Source: Prevotella sp. (GTDB taxonomy: Bacteria; Bacteroidota; Bacteroidia; Bacteroidales; Bacteroidaceae). Taken from it: a stretch of 64,000 nt of DNA. The translations under genes and the position numbers were made by a program. The stretch spans positions 25,318-89,317 of the forward strand of contig JAFULM010000049.1 in NCBI GenBank assembly GCA_017483185.1, read 5' to 3'. A model generated the notes under the pieces. It was not told where the DNA came from. It saw only the letters and a list, made by a program, of their open reading frames with translations, and did not search any database. How positions within the stretch are numbered: position 1 is the first letter of the stretch; each line of letters starts with the position of its first letter. Positions 1 to 7,530 of this stretch are shown here, piece by piece.

Positions 1-2
1 AC

Positions 3-992
3 ATCCCCGACGCACGCATCGCCATCGGTCACGGGCAGATGAAGCCGGAGGAACTGGAGCATATCATCCTCGATTTCGCCAACTACGACTACGACGTGCT
101 CGTCTCGACGACCATCGTCGAGAGTGGCATCGACATCCCCAACGCCAACACTATCATCATCAACGGCGCCAACAACTTCGGACTGAGCGATCTCCATCAG
201 ATGCGCGGCCGCGTGGGACGTGGCAACCGCAAGGCTTTCTGCTATCTGCTTGCCCCTCCGCTGTCGGCACTGCCGCAGGAGTCACGCCGCCGTCTGGAAG
301 CTCTCGAAAACTTCTCGGAGCTGGGCAGCGGCATCAACATCGCCATGCAGGACCTCGACATACGCGGCGCGGGTAACCTGTTGGGTGCCGAGCAGAGCGG
401 TTTCATCGCCGACCTTGGCTATGAAACCTATCAGAAAATTCTCAATCAGGCCGTGACCGAGTTGAAGAATGACGAGTTCTCCGACCTCTATGCCGACGAG
501 ACGGCCGCGCAGGAGATGGCCGCATCCGACTTCGTCGACGACTGCGCGCTGGAGAGCGACATCGAGATGTATTTCCCGCCGGCATACATCCCCAACGACA
601 GCGAACGCATGCTGCTCTACCGCGAGCTGGACAACCTGACCGAAGACGCCGAAGTGGAGCAGTACCGCCTGCGCCTCCGCGACCGCTTCGGCGCCATCCC
701 TGCCGTTGGCGAGGAGCTGATGCGCGTCGTCCCGTTGCGCCGCATGGGCAAAAGCCTCGGTTGCGAGAAGATAATGCTGAAGCAGCACCGCATGACCCTC
801 TTCTTCGTCAGCAACCCCAACAGCCCCTATTACCGCAGCTCCGCCTTCGACAGCATCCTCAGTTACATCGCCTCCAATCCCCGCCGCTGCAATCTGCGCG
901 AGCACAATGGCAAGCGTTCCATCGTCATTTCCGACGTCAAGACCGTCGGCGCGGGCGTGGAGGTGCTGCGGGAGATAATGAGCTGCAAGTAG
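3..992 (+). CDS. mfd: Transcription-repair coupling factor Mfd, C-terminal part (5' end outside window)
   Basis: This is the end of the ATP-dependent translocase that removes stalled RNA polymerase at lesions and recruits UvrA. The reading frame is already open at base 3, with residues IPDARIAIGHGQM before the first internal ATG at 39, so the gene begins upstream of the window. The first 80 residues carry helicase motif V (TTIVESGIDIPNANTI) and motif VI (QMRGRVGRG). The next stretch, with an IRGAGNLLGAEQSG motif, is the end of the translocation domain. The last 150 residues match the TRCF C-terminal (D7) domain. The stop is followed by a palindrome. The assignment is secure; only about the last third is visible. 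Confidence 0.95.
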   Translation: MPDARIAIGHGQMKPEELEHIILDFANYDYDVLVSTTIVESGIDIPNANTIIINGANNFGLSDLHQMRGRVGRGNRKAFCYLLAPPLSALPQESRRRLEALENFSELGSGINIAMQDLDIRGAGNLLGAEQSGFIADLGYETYQKILNQAVTELKNDEFSDLYADETAAQEMAASDFVDDCALESDIEMYFPPAYIPNDSERMLLYRELDNLTEDAEVEQYRLRLRDRFGAIPAVGEELMRVVPLRRMGKSLGCEKIMLKQHRMTLFFVSNPNSPYYRSSAFDSILSYIASNPRRCNLREHNGKRSIVISDVKTVGAGVEVLREIMSCK

Positions 993-1010
993 GGTGTTTT
1001 ACTGCGGTAT

Positions 1011-1097
1011 CGTTACGTGGCTTAAGTAACGGTGTTACATGGGCCGTGTAATGTTGTTACGTGGGCCGGGTAACATCATTACACGGGCCACGTAACG
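1011..1097. repeat. Palindromic cluster of TTACnnGGGCC units after mfd
   Basis: Four related words (ttacgtggc, ttacatgggcc, ttacgtgggcc, ttacacgggcc) lie in about 85 bp. The outer 10 bases cgttacgtgg (1011-1020) pair perfectly with ccacgtaacg (1088-1097). This could act as a weak terminator for mfd or be a decayed palindromic repeat. It has no T-tract. Confidence 0.6.
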
Positions 1098-1140
1098 TTT
1101 CCATTGATGCTTGTCTGCTTCTCAATATGACTGCGATTGT

Positions 1141-1189
1141 GTATCAAAATGGCTATATGGTACTTGGGGACATATAGTCATTTTGATAC
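1141..1189. repeat. Inverted repeat, 19 bp arms
   Basis: Left arm 1141-1159 and right arm 1171-1189 are complementary with one G-T type mismatch, around an 11 nt loop. It lies in the 400 bp gene-free space between mfd and the PBP-like gene and may be a terminator for mfd transcripts. Confidence 0.7.
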
Positions 1190-1280
1190 ATCCTCATACT
1201 TCAAATCAGTTCTTTTTATAATTTCCTCTTATAAAACTTCAATGAGTTTCAATTAACACTTAGATGAATTTCGTTTAAAG

Positions 1281-1384
1281 TATAGATTCAAGATAGAAGT
1301 GCAACGCTTCAGTCCCTCCATAGCCCATTACGCTATATGAGCTATGGAGGGACTGAAGCGTTGCACTTCTATCTTGAATCTATA
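1281..1384. repeat. Long perfect inverted repeat, 43 bp arms, 18 nt loop
   Basis: Arm 1281-1323 is the exact reverse complement of 1342-1384, separated by 18 nt. The arm begins tatagattcaagatagaagt. It ends 10 bp before the start codon of the downstream lipoprotein gene, so any transcript of that gene made from upstream would carry a 43 bp hairpin just before the start. See the related long palindromes elsewhere in the window. Confidence 0.95.
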
Positions 1385-1394
1385 GTTTTTATTA

Positions 1395-2423
1395 ATGGTA
1401 TGGGCTTTGCTTTTGGTTGCGTGCAACTCTAACAATAAGGTTGCGGAAGAGCGTATGTCTTCTATTGACAGTACACAGCAATCGAAGGTGGCCGATATTC
1501 TTGCTGAGAGACTGGAAGATTTTTGCGCGAAATCGGGACAGGTGATAGTGATGGATGTGCAGACGGGCGAGATTCTTGCGATGGTCGGCGAGGCGGCGTC
1601 GCAGGAATCGGGACTTGTTCGTACGGCGTCTTTATTGGCTGCGCTGGAGACGGGGCGTGTGAAGATGAGTGACAGCGTTGACGTGGGCGACGGTGTTTAT
1701 GCCGTGGGTGACGCAAATCTTTATGACCACAACTGGCGCCGTGGCGGATATGGGAAAATGACAGTCTCGCAGGGATTTCAGGTTAGTTCGAACATTGCCA
1801 ATTATAAAGTGATGAAGCGGGCGTTTGACGAAGAGCAGGCTTTTTTCGACATGCTTGAAAAGATGAGTTATGGACAGCCGGCAGAAATGGCCGGGATGGA
1901 CAGCCTCAAGGCCGCACATCTCTTTACGCCTCAGGATAGCGGATGGAGCGAGAAGTCGCTGGCTTGGTTTTGTATAGGATACAACCAGCATATAGCTCCG
2001 ATACAGATGCTAACGTTCTATAATGCCATAGCTAATGGCGGTAAGATGGTACGGCCGTCATTGTATAAAGGTGATGCGGAGGTGATAAATCCACAGATAG
2101 CGAGCGAGGCCGGTATAGATAGCATGAGGATGGCATTGCGGAAGTACATTACAGACGGTCTCGGTCGTCGTGCCGAATCAGAACTCGTGGATGTCGCCGG
2201 AACGTCAGGAACGATACCGGTGTCGACGGAAGAGGATAATACGGAAGGTAAGCAAAACACGGACTTCCATATCGAGTTTTGTGGTTATTTCCCGGCTGAT
2301 GCACCGCGATATTCTGTTATCGTGAGCATGAACAAGATGGGATTACCGGCAAGTGGTGGAGCAATGGCCGGTAGCGTGTTCAAGGAAATAGCGGAATGTA
2401 TAATGAGTGGGGAAAAAGAATGA
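1395..2423 (+). CDS. FtsI/PBP2-like lipoprotein lacking the transpeptidase catalytic residues
   Basis: The 342-residue protein starts with a very short signal and lipobox (MVWALLLVAC, Cys10), so it is probably a lipoprotein. Residues 48-340 follow the transpeptidase fold of Bacteroidales FtsI, including the family-typical stretches FQVSSNIAN (SxN motif, 131-133) and MLTFYNAIANGGKM. However, the SxxK motif (normally GSTFK) aligns with SGLVR at 72-76, and KTG(T) aligns with TSGT at 270-273. Both the acylated serine and the catalytic lysine are therefore gone. It also lacks the PBP dimerisation and membrane domains. It cannot be an ordinary transpeptidase; a peptidoglycan-binding or regulatory role is inferred. 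The start is fixed by an in-frame TAG at 1383. A 43 bp palindrome lies immediately upstream. Confidence 0.75.
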   Translation: MVWALLLVACNSNNKVAEERMSSIDSTQQSKVADILAERLEDFCAKSGQVIVMDVQTGEILAMVGEAASQESGLVRTASLLAALETGRVKMSDSVDVGDGVYAVGDANLYDHNWRRGGYGKMTVSQGFQVSSNIANYKVMKRAFDEEQAFFDMLEKMSYGQPAEMAGMDSLKAAHLFTPQDSGWSEKSLAWFCIGYNQHIAPIQMLTFYNAIANGGKMVRPSLYKGDAEVINPQIASEAGIDSMRMALRKYITDGLGRRAESELVDVAGTSGTIPVSTEEDNTEGKQNTDFHIEFCGYFPADAPRYSVIVSMNKMGLPASGGAMAGSVFKEIAECIMSGEKE

Positions 2424-2490
2424 TAGTATTTCGGCAACATGCTATGCTGTGGTATGGTTAGAGCCGTAAAGGATTTATCCGACAATATAT

Positions 2491-2531
2491 AAAAGGACGC
2501 AAAGAGTATTTATGGCTCTTTGCGTCCTTTT
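2491..2531. terminator. Bidirectional terminator, 16 bp stem
   Basis: Arm 2491-2506 pairs perfectly with 2516-2531 (aaaaggacgcaaagag and its complement), with A and T tracts on the two sides. It lies between the convergent PBP-like gene and ridA and should serve both. Confidence 0.9.
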
Positions 2532-2553
2532 GTTTAATAGCCATATGGTGACT

Positions 2554-2928
2554 TTATCTCGCAGCGATGCACTCCACCTCCACGAGCACGCCTTTTGGCA
2601 GAGCCTTGATGGCTACGGCGGAGCGGGCGGGGTAGGGTTCGGTGAAGAAGGTGGAGTAGACTTCGTTCATGGCTGCGAAGTCGGCCATGTCGGCCATGAA
2701 GACAGTTGTTTTGACGACGTTGGCCAGCGAGAGTCCGGCGGCCTCCATGATGGCTTTGGCGTTGGTCAGGGCCTGACGGGTCTGTTCCTTGATGCCGCCT
2801 TCAACTACGTTGCCGGTTGCAGGGTCGAGTGGTATCTGTCCGGAAGCGAAGACCATTCCGTTGACTTCTATTGCCTGGCTGTACGGTCCGATGGCCGCGG
2901 GAGCCTTGTCTGTGTGTAATGCTTTCAT
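2554..2928 (-). CDS. ridA: RidA family reactive intermediate/imine deaminase
   Basis: This 124-residue protein has the full RidA/YjgF/UK114 length and signatures: AIGPYSQAI near the N-terminus, ASGQIPLDP, and the C-terminal PARSAV arginine that binds the substrate carboxylate. RidA hydrolyses enamine/imine intermediates such as 2-aminoacrylate released by PLP dehydratases. Its neighbour 53 bp upstream on the same strand is a threonine dehydratase, the classic producer of these intermediates, so the two genes probably form an operon with a shared metabolic role. It is soluble, cytosolic and probably trimeric. Confidence 0.93.
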   Translation of the reverse strand: MKALHTDKAPAAIGPYSQAIEVNGMVFASGQIPLDPATGNVVEGGIKEQTRQALTNAKAIMEAAGLSLANVVKTTVFMADMADFAAMNEVYSTFFTEPYPARSAVAIKALPKGVLVEVECIAAR

Positions 2929-2981
2929 AATCGTTGTTGTTCTATTAGTTTGATGAATGTTCTTTAGAATTTTGCGTTCCG

Positions 2982-4187
2982 TTATTTATCCGTTGTCAGG
3001 ATTTTGAATCCACTCTCTCTGAGCGCCTTGTTTATCTCGGCGATGTGTTCTGCGTTGCGCGTCTCGCAGACGATGCGCAGGATACAGGCGTTGATTTTTT
3101 CGCTGTCGCCGTGACGGTTGTGATGTACGCTGGTGATGTTTCCGCCGCAGCGGGCTATCACCGAGGCCACTTCGACAAGCGTTCCGGGACGGTCATCCAG
3201 TTCGATGTTGATGGTGCAGTAACGTCCGCTCTTTGTCAGACCTCGCTTGATGACGCGGTTGAGTATGGTCACGTCGATGTTGCCGCCACTGACGATGCAC
3301 ACCGTCTTCTTGCCTTTCACCGGTATCTTGTTGTACAGTACGGCTGCTACGCTTGTCGCTCCGGCTCCTTCGGCGACCACCTTCTCCTGTTCGAGCAGAT
3401 GGAGGATGGCGCCGCAGATTTCGTCTTCCGTGACGGTGACAATCTCGTCGACATATTTGCTGCATATCTCGTAGGTCAGGTCGCCCGGCTCTTTGACGGC
3501 GATGCCGTCGGCCACGGTCGATACCGAGGGCAGGGTCTCCTTGTGTCTGACTTCCAGACTGTGGACCATGCTGGCTGCGCCGGCGGCCTGTATGCCATAT
3601 ATTTTGATGGCCGGGTTGAGCGACTTCACGGCAAAAGCGATGCCGCTGATGAGTCCTCCGCCGCCGACGGGCACGACGATGGCTTCGACGTCGGGCAGCT
3701 GTTCGAGCACTTCGAGTCCGATTGTGCCTTGTCCGGCGATGACATTCTCGTCGTCAAACGGGTGGATGAACGTATAGCCCTTTTCCTCTTTCAGTTCGAG
3801 TGCCTTGCGGTAGGCGTCGTCATAAACGCCAGGCACGAGACAGACCTCCGCTCCGTAGTTTTTAGTCGCTTCCACCTTGCTGATGGGAGCGCCTTCGGGC
3901 AGACAGATGAGTGACTTTATGCCGTGTGCCGTAGCTCCGAGAGCCACGCCTTGTGCGTGGTTGCCGGCCGAGCAGGCGATGACGCCGCGTGATTTTTCCT
4001 CGTCGGTGAGCTGCGAAATTTTATAGCATGCGCCGCGCACTTTGAATGAGCCTGTCTCTTGAAGATTTTCCGGTTTGAGGTAGACATCACACTCGGGGTT
4101 AATCTTCGGGGCCCTCACCAGTTCCGTCTTGCGTATGGTTTTGCTGAGGACATAACGTGCCTTGTAGAAGTTGTCTAAGTTGAGCAT
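2982..4187 (-). CDS. ilvA: Threonine ammonia-lyase (threonine dehydratase) with C-terminal ACT-like domain
   Basis: This 401-residue PLP enzyme converts L-threonine to 2-oxobutanoate and ammonia, the entry to isoleucine synthesis. PLP lysine K49 lies in GSFKVRGA; the glycine-rich phosphate loop VPVGGGGLISG is near 175. Residues 325-401 (RYCTINIELDDRPGTLVEV) form a single ACT-like domain, so it is the 400-residue type rather than the long E. coli IlvA with two regulatory modules. It is followed by ridA, which clears its enamine products. A strong promoter lies upstream. Whether it is biosynthetic or catabolic cannot be decided from sequence alone. Confidence 0.92.
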   Translation of the reverse strand: MLNLDNFYKARYVLSKTIRKTELVRAPKINPECDVYLKPENLQETGSFKVRGACYKISQLTDEEKSRGVIACSAGNHAQGVALGATAHGIKSLICLPEGAPISKVEATKNYGAEVCLVPGVYDDAYRKALELKEEKGYTFIHPFDDENVIAGQGTIGLEVLEQLPDVEAIVVPVGGGGLISGIAFAVKSLNPAIKIYGIQAAGAASMVHSLEVRHKETLPSVSTVADGIAVKEPGDLTYEICSKYVDEIVTVTEDEICGAILHLLEQEKVVAEGAGATSVAAVLYNKIPVKGKKTVCIVSGGNIDVTILNRVIKRGLTKSGRYCTINIELDDRPGTLVEVASVIARCGGNITSVHHNRHGDSEKINACILRIVCETRNAEHIAEINKALRESGFKILTTDK

Positions 4188-4211
4188 TTCTTTTATGTTT
4201 TTTTGTTGTCA

Positions 4212-4243
4212 CAAAATTAGCATATTATTCTTCATCCGACAAA
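4212..4243 (-). promoter_or_regulatory. Bacteroidetes-type promoter of ilvA-ridA
   Basis: On the minus strand, TTTG (4240-4243) is followed after 20 nt by TAATTTTG (4212-4219), matching the -33/-7 consensus TTTG and TAnnTTTG. The ilvA start lies about 25 nt downstream. Confidence 0.8.
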
Positions 4244-4345
4244 CATTCTCCGATATTTTTTCAGAAACGATATACCGACGGCATTATGAAACGCCCGGAT
4301 GGTTTCATCAAAGATACTACCTTAATATATAATGTGAACGGCTCG

Positions 4346-4375
4346 TGTCTGACATAATGACATATATGACAGACA
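4346..4375. promoter_or_regulatory. Inverted repeat upstream of the sigma-54 promoter, possible activator site
   Basis: TGTCTGACATA (4346-4356) and TATGACAGACA (4365-4375) are inverted copies with one mismatch in 11, separated by 8 nt. It lies 22 bp upstream of the -24 element. A role as an activator or repressor site is inferred. Confidence 0.5.
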
Positions 4376-4396
4376 AAATGGCAGGCAAAATGCGTT

Positions 4397-4410
4397 GGAA
4401 CGCTTGTTGC
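4397..4410 (+). promoter_or_regulatory. Sigma-54 (RpoN) type promoter of hsp20
   Basis: The sequence TTGGAACGCTTGTTGCA has GG at 4397-4398 and GC at 4409-4410 separated by exactly 10 nt, which is the -24/-12 rule. It matches consensus TGGCACG-N4-TTGCW at all but one core position. No TAnnTTTG box was found between here and the gene. A sigma-54 activator is encoded at 54.0-55.3 kb of the same window. Confidence 0.7.
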
Positions 4411-4493
4411 ATTAAGATAAGCGAAAGCCTCTTGGAAGGCAATCGAAAAGAAGTAACAACAATAACAATTAAAAAACATAGGAGGACAAGATC

Positions 4494-4919
4494 ATGACAC
4501 AGTTAAGAAGAAACTCAACTTGGTTACCGGACGTATTCAACGACATTTTTGCAACGGACTTCATGCCGAAGACGAGTGCCACGGCACCGGCCATCAACGT
4601 CAAGGAATCGGACAAGGGCTACATCGTGGAGCTGGCCGCTCCGGGAATGGCAAAGGAGGACTTCTGCGTACATATCAATGACGAGGGCAATCTCATCATT
4701 AAGATGGAGAACAAGCAGGAGAAGAAGGAGGAGAACAGCAACATGCGCTACTTGCGTCGTGAGTTCGCATATTCTAAGTTTGAGCAGACGCTCATTCTGC
4801 CGGACGATGTCGACAAGGACCAGATTGCAGCACGTGTCGAAAACGGAGTGCTGACCGTCGAACTGCCTAAGATGGTGGAGACAAAGGTCAAAGTGGCCCG
4901 TCAGATAACTGTCGGATAG
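4494..4919 (+). CDS. Hsp20/alpha-crystallin family small heat shock protein
   Basis: This 141-residue ATP-independent holdase has an alpha-crystallin domain at about residues 32-135 (APAINVKESDKGYIVELAAPGM, then GVLTVELPK). The C-terminal tail is short and lacks a clear IxI motif. A rare strong Shine-Dalgarno aggagg (4480-4485) sits 8 nt before the ATG, unlike most genes here, suggesting high translation on demand. The upstream region carries a sigma-54 type promoter and an inverted repeat. A hairpin follows the stop. It is monocistronic. Confidence 0.93.
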   Translation: MTQLRRNSTWLPDVFNDIFATDFMPKTSATAPAINVKESDKGYIVELAAPGMAKEDFCVHINDEGNLIIKMENKQEKKEENSNMRYLRREFAYSKFEQTLILPDDVDKDQIAARVENGVLTVELPKMVETKVKVARQITVG

Positions 4920-4932
4920 CTCAGAAAGACAG

Positions 4933-4966
4933 GAAGTCCGGCAGCCTTGAATGGCCGCCGGACTTC
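4933..4966 (+). terminator. Hairpin after hsp20
   Basis: Arms 4933-4946 (gaagtccggcagcc) and 4953-4966 pair with one mismatch and a 6 nt loop. The following bases are only moderately T-rich. This is the likely hsp20 terminator. Confidence 0.75.
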
Positions 4967-5025
4967 GATTGTCTGTTAAAATGCAGATGGGCATACCTCG
5001 AGAATAACATTATTCCAGCGAAAAA

Positions 5026-5057
5026 TTTGCGGGAATGAAATAAAAGTATTACCTTTG
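5026..5057 (+). promoter_or_regulatory. Promoter of tRNA-Glu
   Basis: TTTG (5026-5029), 20 nt, then TACCTTTG (5050-5057): a full consensus Bacteroidetes promoter about 60 nt before the tRNA. Confidence 0.85.
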
Positions 5058-5117
5058 CACCGCATTTGAGCGATGAAGTCTTGCGGCAGTGTTCGCGAGG
5101 TGAAGCAAAAACAGAAT

Positions 5118-5189
5118 GGTCGATTCATCTAATGGTTAGGATACAAGATTCTCAATCTTGGCATAGGGGTTCGATTCCCCTATCGACTA
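5118..5189 (+). tRNA. tRNA-Glu (anticodon CTC)
   Basis: The 72 nt cloverleaf has acceptor arm GGTCGAT/ATCGACT (terminal G-U), D arm around ATCTAATGGTTAGGAT, anticodon stem CAAGA/TCTTG with loop TTCTCAA giving anticodon CTC, and T arm GGGGTTCGATTCCCC. The discriminator is A and CCA is not encoded. It has its own promoter and terminator. Confidence 0.93.
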
Positions 5190-5202
5190 CAACAACGGAA
5201 AC

Positions 5203-5238
5203 GACCCTTGGAGCGCATTGCTCTGAGGGTCTTTTTTT
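5203..5238 (+). terminator. Rho-independent terminator of tRNA-Glu
   Basis: Stem gaccc...gggtc with the inner pair gagc/gctc, followed by a run of seven T. It precludes use of the earlier in-frame ATG at 5208 for the next gene. Confidence 0.85.
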
Positions 5239-5249
5239 ATTTTTGCATT

Positions 5250-6698
5250 ATGATAATCATTCTGACAGTGCTCGTCTATTTCGTCATACTGTTTGGCGTG
5301 AGCCGTATTACGGGGCGACGGGCGACAAACGAGACATTCTATAGGGCTGACCGCCGGTCGCCGTGGTATATGGTGGCGTTCGGTATGGTAGGCGCGTCGA
5401 TAAGCGGAGTGACGGTCGTGTCGGTGCCGGGCATGGTGATGCGCACGGACATGACATATCTGCAGATGTGTATGGGCTTCATTCCCGGCTATTTTGCCGT
5501 GGCGTTTTTGTTGCTGCCGCTTTATTATCGCCACAATCTTACAACCATTTATACTTATCTCGGTGCCCGTCTCGGGCCGCGGGCCTATCGCACGGGCGCG
5601 TCATTTTTCCTATTGTCAAAGCTGGCGGGTGCGGCGGTGAAGTTTTATGTCGTTTGTATTATTCTCCAGAGATTTGTTTTGGACGCCGTCGGTGTGCCGT
5701 TTGAAGTGACCGTGCCGCTGATGGTGGCGCTGATATGGCTTTATACCTATCGCGGCGGCATCAAGACGCTTGTGTGGACCGACACGCTGCAGACGACATG
5801 TCTCTTCACGTCGCTCGTGTTGATCTTCGTCGGTGTGGCCCGCGCGTTGGACATGGGAGTCGGCGAAGCCGTCTCGGCAGTGGCCGCTTCGCCGATGAGT
5901 CGTGTGCTGGTCATGGACGACTGGGTGTCGACGCAGAACTTCTGGAAGCAGTTCATAAGCGGCATATTCGTTGTCATCGTGATGACGGGACTGGATCAGG
6001 ACATGATGCAGAAGAACCTGACGTGCAAGACGCTGCGCGAGGCTCAGAAAGATGTATGTACTTATGGCTTCGCTTTTGTGCCGGCCAACCTGCTGCTGCT
6101 CTCGCTCGGCGTGTTGCTTGTGGCGCTGGCCGGGCGTGAGGGAGTGGCACTGCCGGCATCGGGTGACGATCTGCTGCCGATGTTTGCGGCTACGGGCAGT
6201 CTCGGTACGGCCGTTGTCGTGCTCTTCACCATCGGCATTGTGGCGGCGTCGTTCAGCAGTGCAGACTCGGCGCTGACATCGTTGACGACGAGCTATTGTG
6301 TTGACATCCGCCGCCGAGAGGACGACGAGCGTTTGCGTCGGCGTGTCCATGTGGGCTTCTGCGTGCTGTTTGTGGTGTTCATCCTGCTGTTCCGGCTGGT
6401 GAACTCGACGAGCGTGATAGACGCCATATATATATTGGTGTCTTATACCTACGGTCCACTGCTCGGTCTGTTTGCCTTCGGATTGCTGACGCGACGCAGT
6501 GTGCGGGACAAATATGTGCCCTACATCGCCATTGTCTCGCCATTGCTGTGCTTCGTGCTCGACAAGGTTGCCGTCGCCCTGTGGGGCTATCATTTCGGTT
6601 ACGAACTGCTGCTGTTGAACGGCATGCTGACGTTCGTGGGGTTGTGGGCAAGCCCCCTGAAAGCCCCCTGTCGTCCCCCGAAGGGGGACACTGAGTGA
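5250..6698 (+). CDS. Sodium:solute symporter (SSS family)
   Basis: This inner-membrane transporter of about 482 residues is highly hydrophobic, with about 13 membrane helices and SSS signatures (FYRADRRSPWYMVAFGMVGASISG, and later IGIVAASFSSADSALTS for the sodium site). The substrate cannot be named. ATG 5250 is preferred over ATG 5208 because 5208 lies inside the tRNA-Glu terminator and would add a 14-residue non-family extension. The last 13 or so codons (LKAPCRPPKGDTE) are read from the left arm of an inverted repeat, so the C-terminal tail is repeat-derived rather than ancestral. Confidence 0.88.
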   Translation: MIIILTVLVYFVILFGVSRITGRRATNETFYRADRRSPWYMVAFGMVGASISGVTVVSVPGMVMRTDMTYLQMCMGFIPGYFAVAFLLLPLYYRHNLTTIYTYLGARLGPRAYRTGASFFLLSKLAGAAVKFYVVCIILQRFVLDAVGVPFEVTVPLMVALIWLYTYRGGIKTLVWTDTLQTTCLFTSLVLIFVGVARALDMGVGEAVSAVAASPMSRVLVMDDWVSTQNFWKQFISGIFVVIVMTGLDQDMMQKNLTCKTLREAQKDVCTYGFAFVPANLLLLSLGVLLVALAGREGVALPASGDDLLPMFAATGSLGTAVVVLFTIGIVAASFSSADSALTSLTTSYCVDIRRREDDERLRRRVHVGFCVLFVVFILLFRLVNSTSVIDAIYILVSYTYGPLLGLFAFGLLTRRSVRDKYVPYIAIVSPLLCFVLDKVAVALWGYHFGYELLLLNGMLTFVGLWASPLKAPCRPPKGDTE

Positions 6699-6796
6699 GT
6701 GAAGGGGGCGTAGAATGAAAAGAATATTATAAATATATGATATATATCACCCTATAATCCACTCAGTGTCCCCCTTTGGGGGACGACAGGGGGCTT
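6661..6796. repeat. Inverted repeat, 37 bp arms, 62 nt loop
   Basis: Arms 6661-6697 and 6760-6796 are complementary with one mismatch. Each arm contains an inner ccccc-aa-ggggg palindrome. The left arm encodes the end of the symporter; the right arm plus T6 lies directly before the ATG of the HAD gene. It also looks like a terminator for the symporter. Confidence 0.95.
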
Positions 6797-6800
6797 TTTT

Positions 6801-7445
6801 ATGAAAACAATAATACTTGATTTTGACGGGACGTTGGGGGACACCCGCGCCGTGATTGTGAAGACGATGCAGCAGACCATAGCGGAGTTGGGACTTCCGC
6901 AGCGTTCTGATGCGGAATGTGTGGCTACGATAGGATTGCCGTTGCACGAAGGTTTCAGAAGCCTCATGCCGATGACAGAGGAGATGGGGCAGAGGTGTGC
7001 AGATGTCTATCGGAGACTGTTTGATGTGAACAATGTGCCGGGAGCTGTTCCGATGTTTCCCCATGTCCGTGAGACGATAGAGGAGCTGCATGGTCGCGGT
7101 GTGACGCTGACAATCGCCAGCAGTCGTGGCCGTGACACACTGTTGGGCTTCCTGCGTGACATGAAGCTGGAGCAATATATCTCTCGTGTCGTGGCTGTCT
7201 CAGACGTGGAGCACGCAAAGCCGGCTCCGGACATGGTGCTGGACATCCTCCGTTATGTCGGATGTAGGGCCGATGAGGCGCTGGTGGTCGGTGACACGGT
7301 GTTCGACATAGAGATGGGACGCCGTGCCGGGGCTAAGACTTGCGGAGTGACGTACGGCAACGGTACACGCGAAAGCCTCGAGGGCGCTGACTTTCTGATA
7401 GATGATTTCGGGGAACTACTTATGAAAACAAAGAACGAAGAGTGA
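6801..7445 (+). CDS. HAD family hydrolase, phosphoglycolate phosphatase-like
   Basis: This 214-residue HAD subfamily IA phosphatase has motif I DFDGTLGDT (residues 7-15), motif II in TIASSRGR, the motif III lysine in HAKPAPDM and motif IV VVGDTVFDIEMG. The helical cap lies between about 15 and 85. It probably acts on a small phosphometabolite such as phosphoglycolate or a sugar phosphate; the substrate is not determinable. The gene sits between two long palindromes: the ATG is 5 bp after one, and its final residues (KNEE) come from the arm of the next. No promoter is seen between the left palindrome and the ATG, so read-through expression or an unrecognised promoter is implied. Confidence 0.88.
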   Translation: MKTIILDFDGTLGDTRAVIVKTMQQTIAELGLPQRSDAECVATIGLPLHEGFRSLMPMTEEMGQRCADVYRRLFDVNNVPGAVPMFPHVRETIEELHGRGVTLTIASSRGRDTLLGFLRDMKLEQYISRVVAVSDVEHAKPAPDMVLDILRYVGCRADEALVVGDTVFDIEMGRRAGAKTCGVTYGNGTRESLEGADFLIDDFGELLMKTKNEE

Positions 7446-7530
7446 AGAATTTGCTGCCGCCGTTCCCACGTTGCCTCTATATTGTAACAACGTGGGAACG
7501 GCGGCAGCAAATTCTTCACTCTTCGTTCTT
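7431..7530. repeat. Long perfect inverted repeat, 43 bp arms, 14 nt loop
   Basis: Arm 7431-7473 is the exact reverse complement of 7488-7530. It fills the space between the convergent HAD and trxB genes, and both stop codons lie in or at the edge of an arm. It may act as a bidirectional terminator, although no long T-tract follows. Confidence 0.95.

Noticed and set aside
282-905. 207-codon open frame on the minus strand within mfd
   Set aside because: Shadow of the high-GC mfd frame; no start context, and the sequence is Ala/Val/Gly biased without family features.
3045-3914. 289-codon plus-strand frame opposite ilvA
   Set aside because: Antisense shadow; the ilvA frame is a clear family match over its whole length.
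5616-6593. 325-codon minus-strand frame opposite the symporter
   Set aside because: His/Gln/Arg-rich antisense translation of membrane helices; no homology signs.
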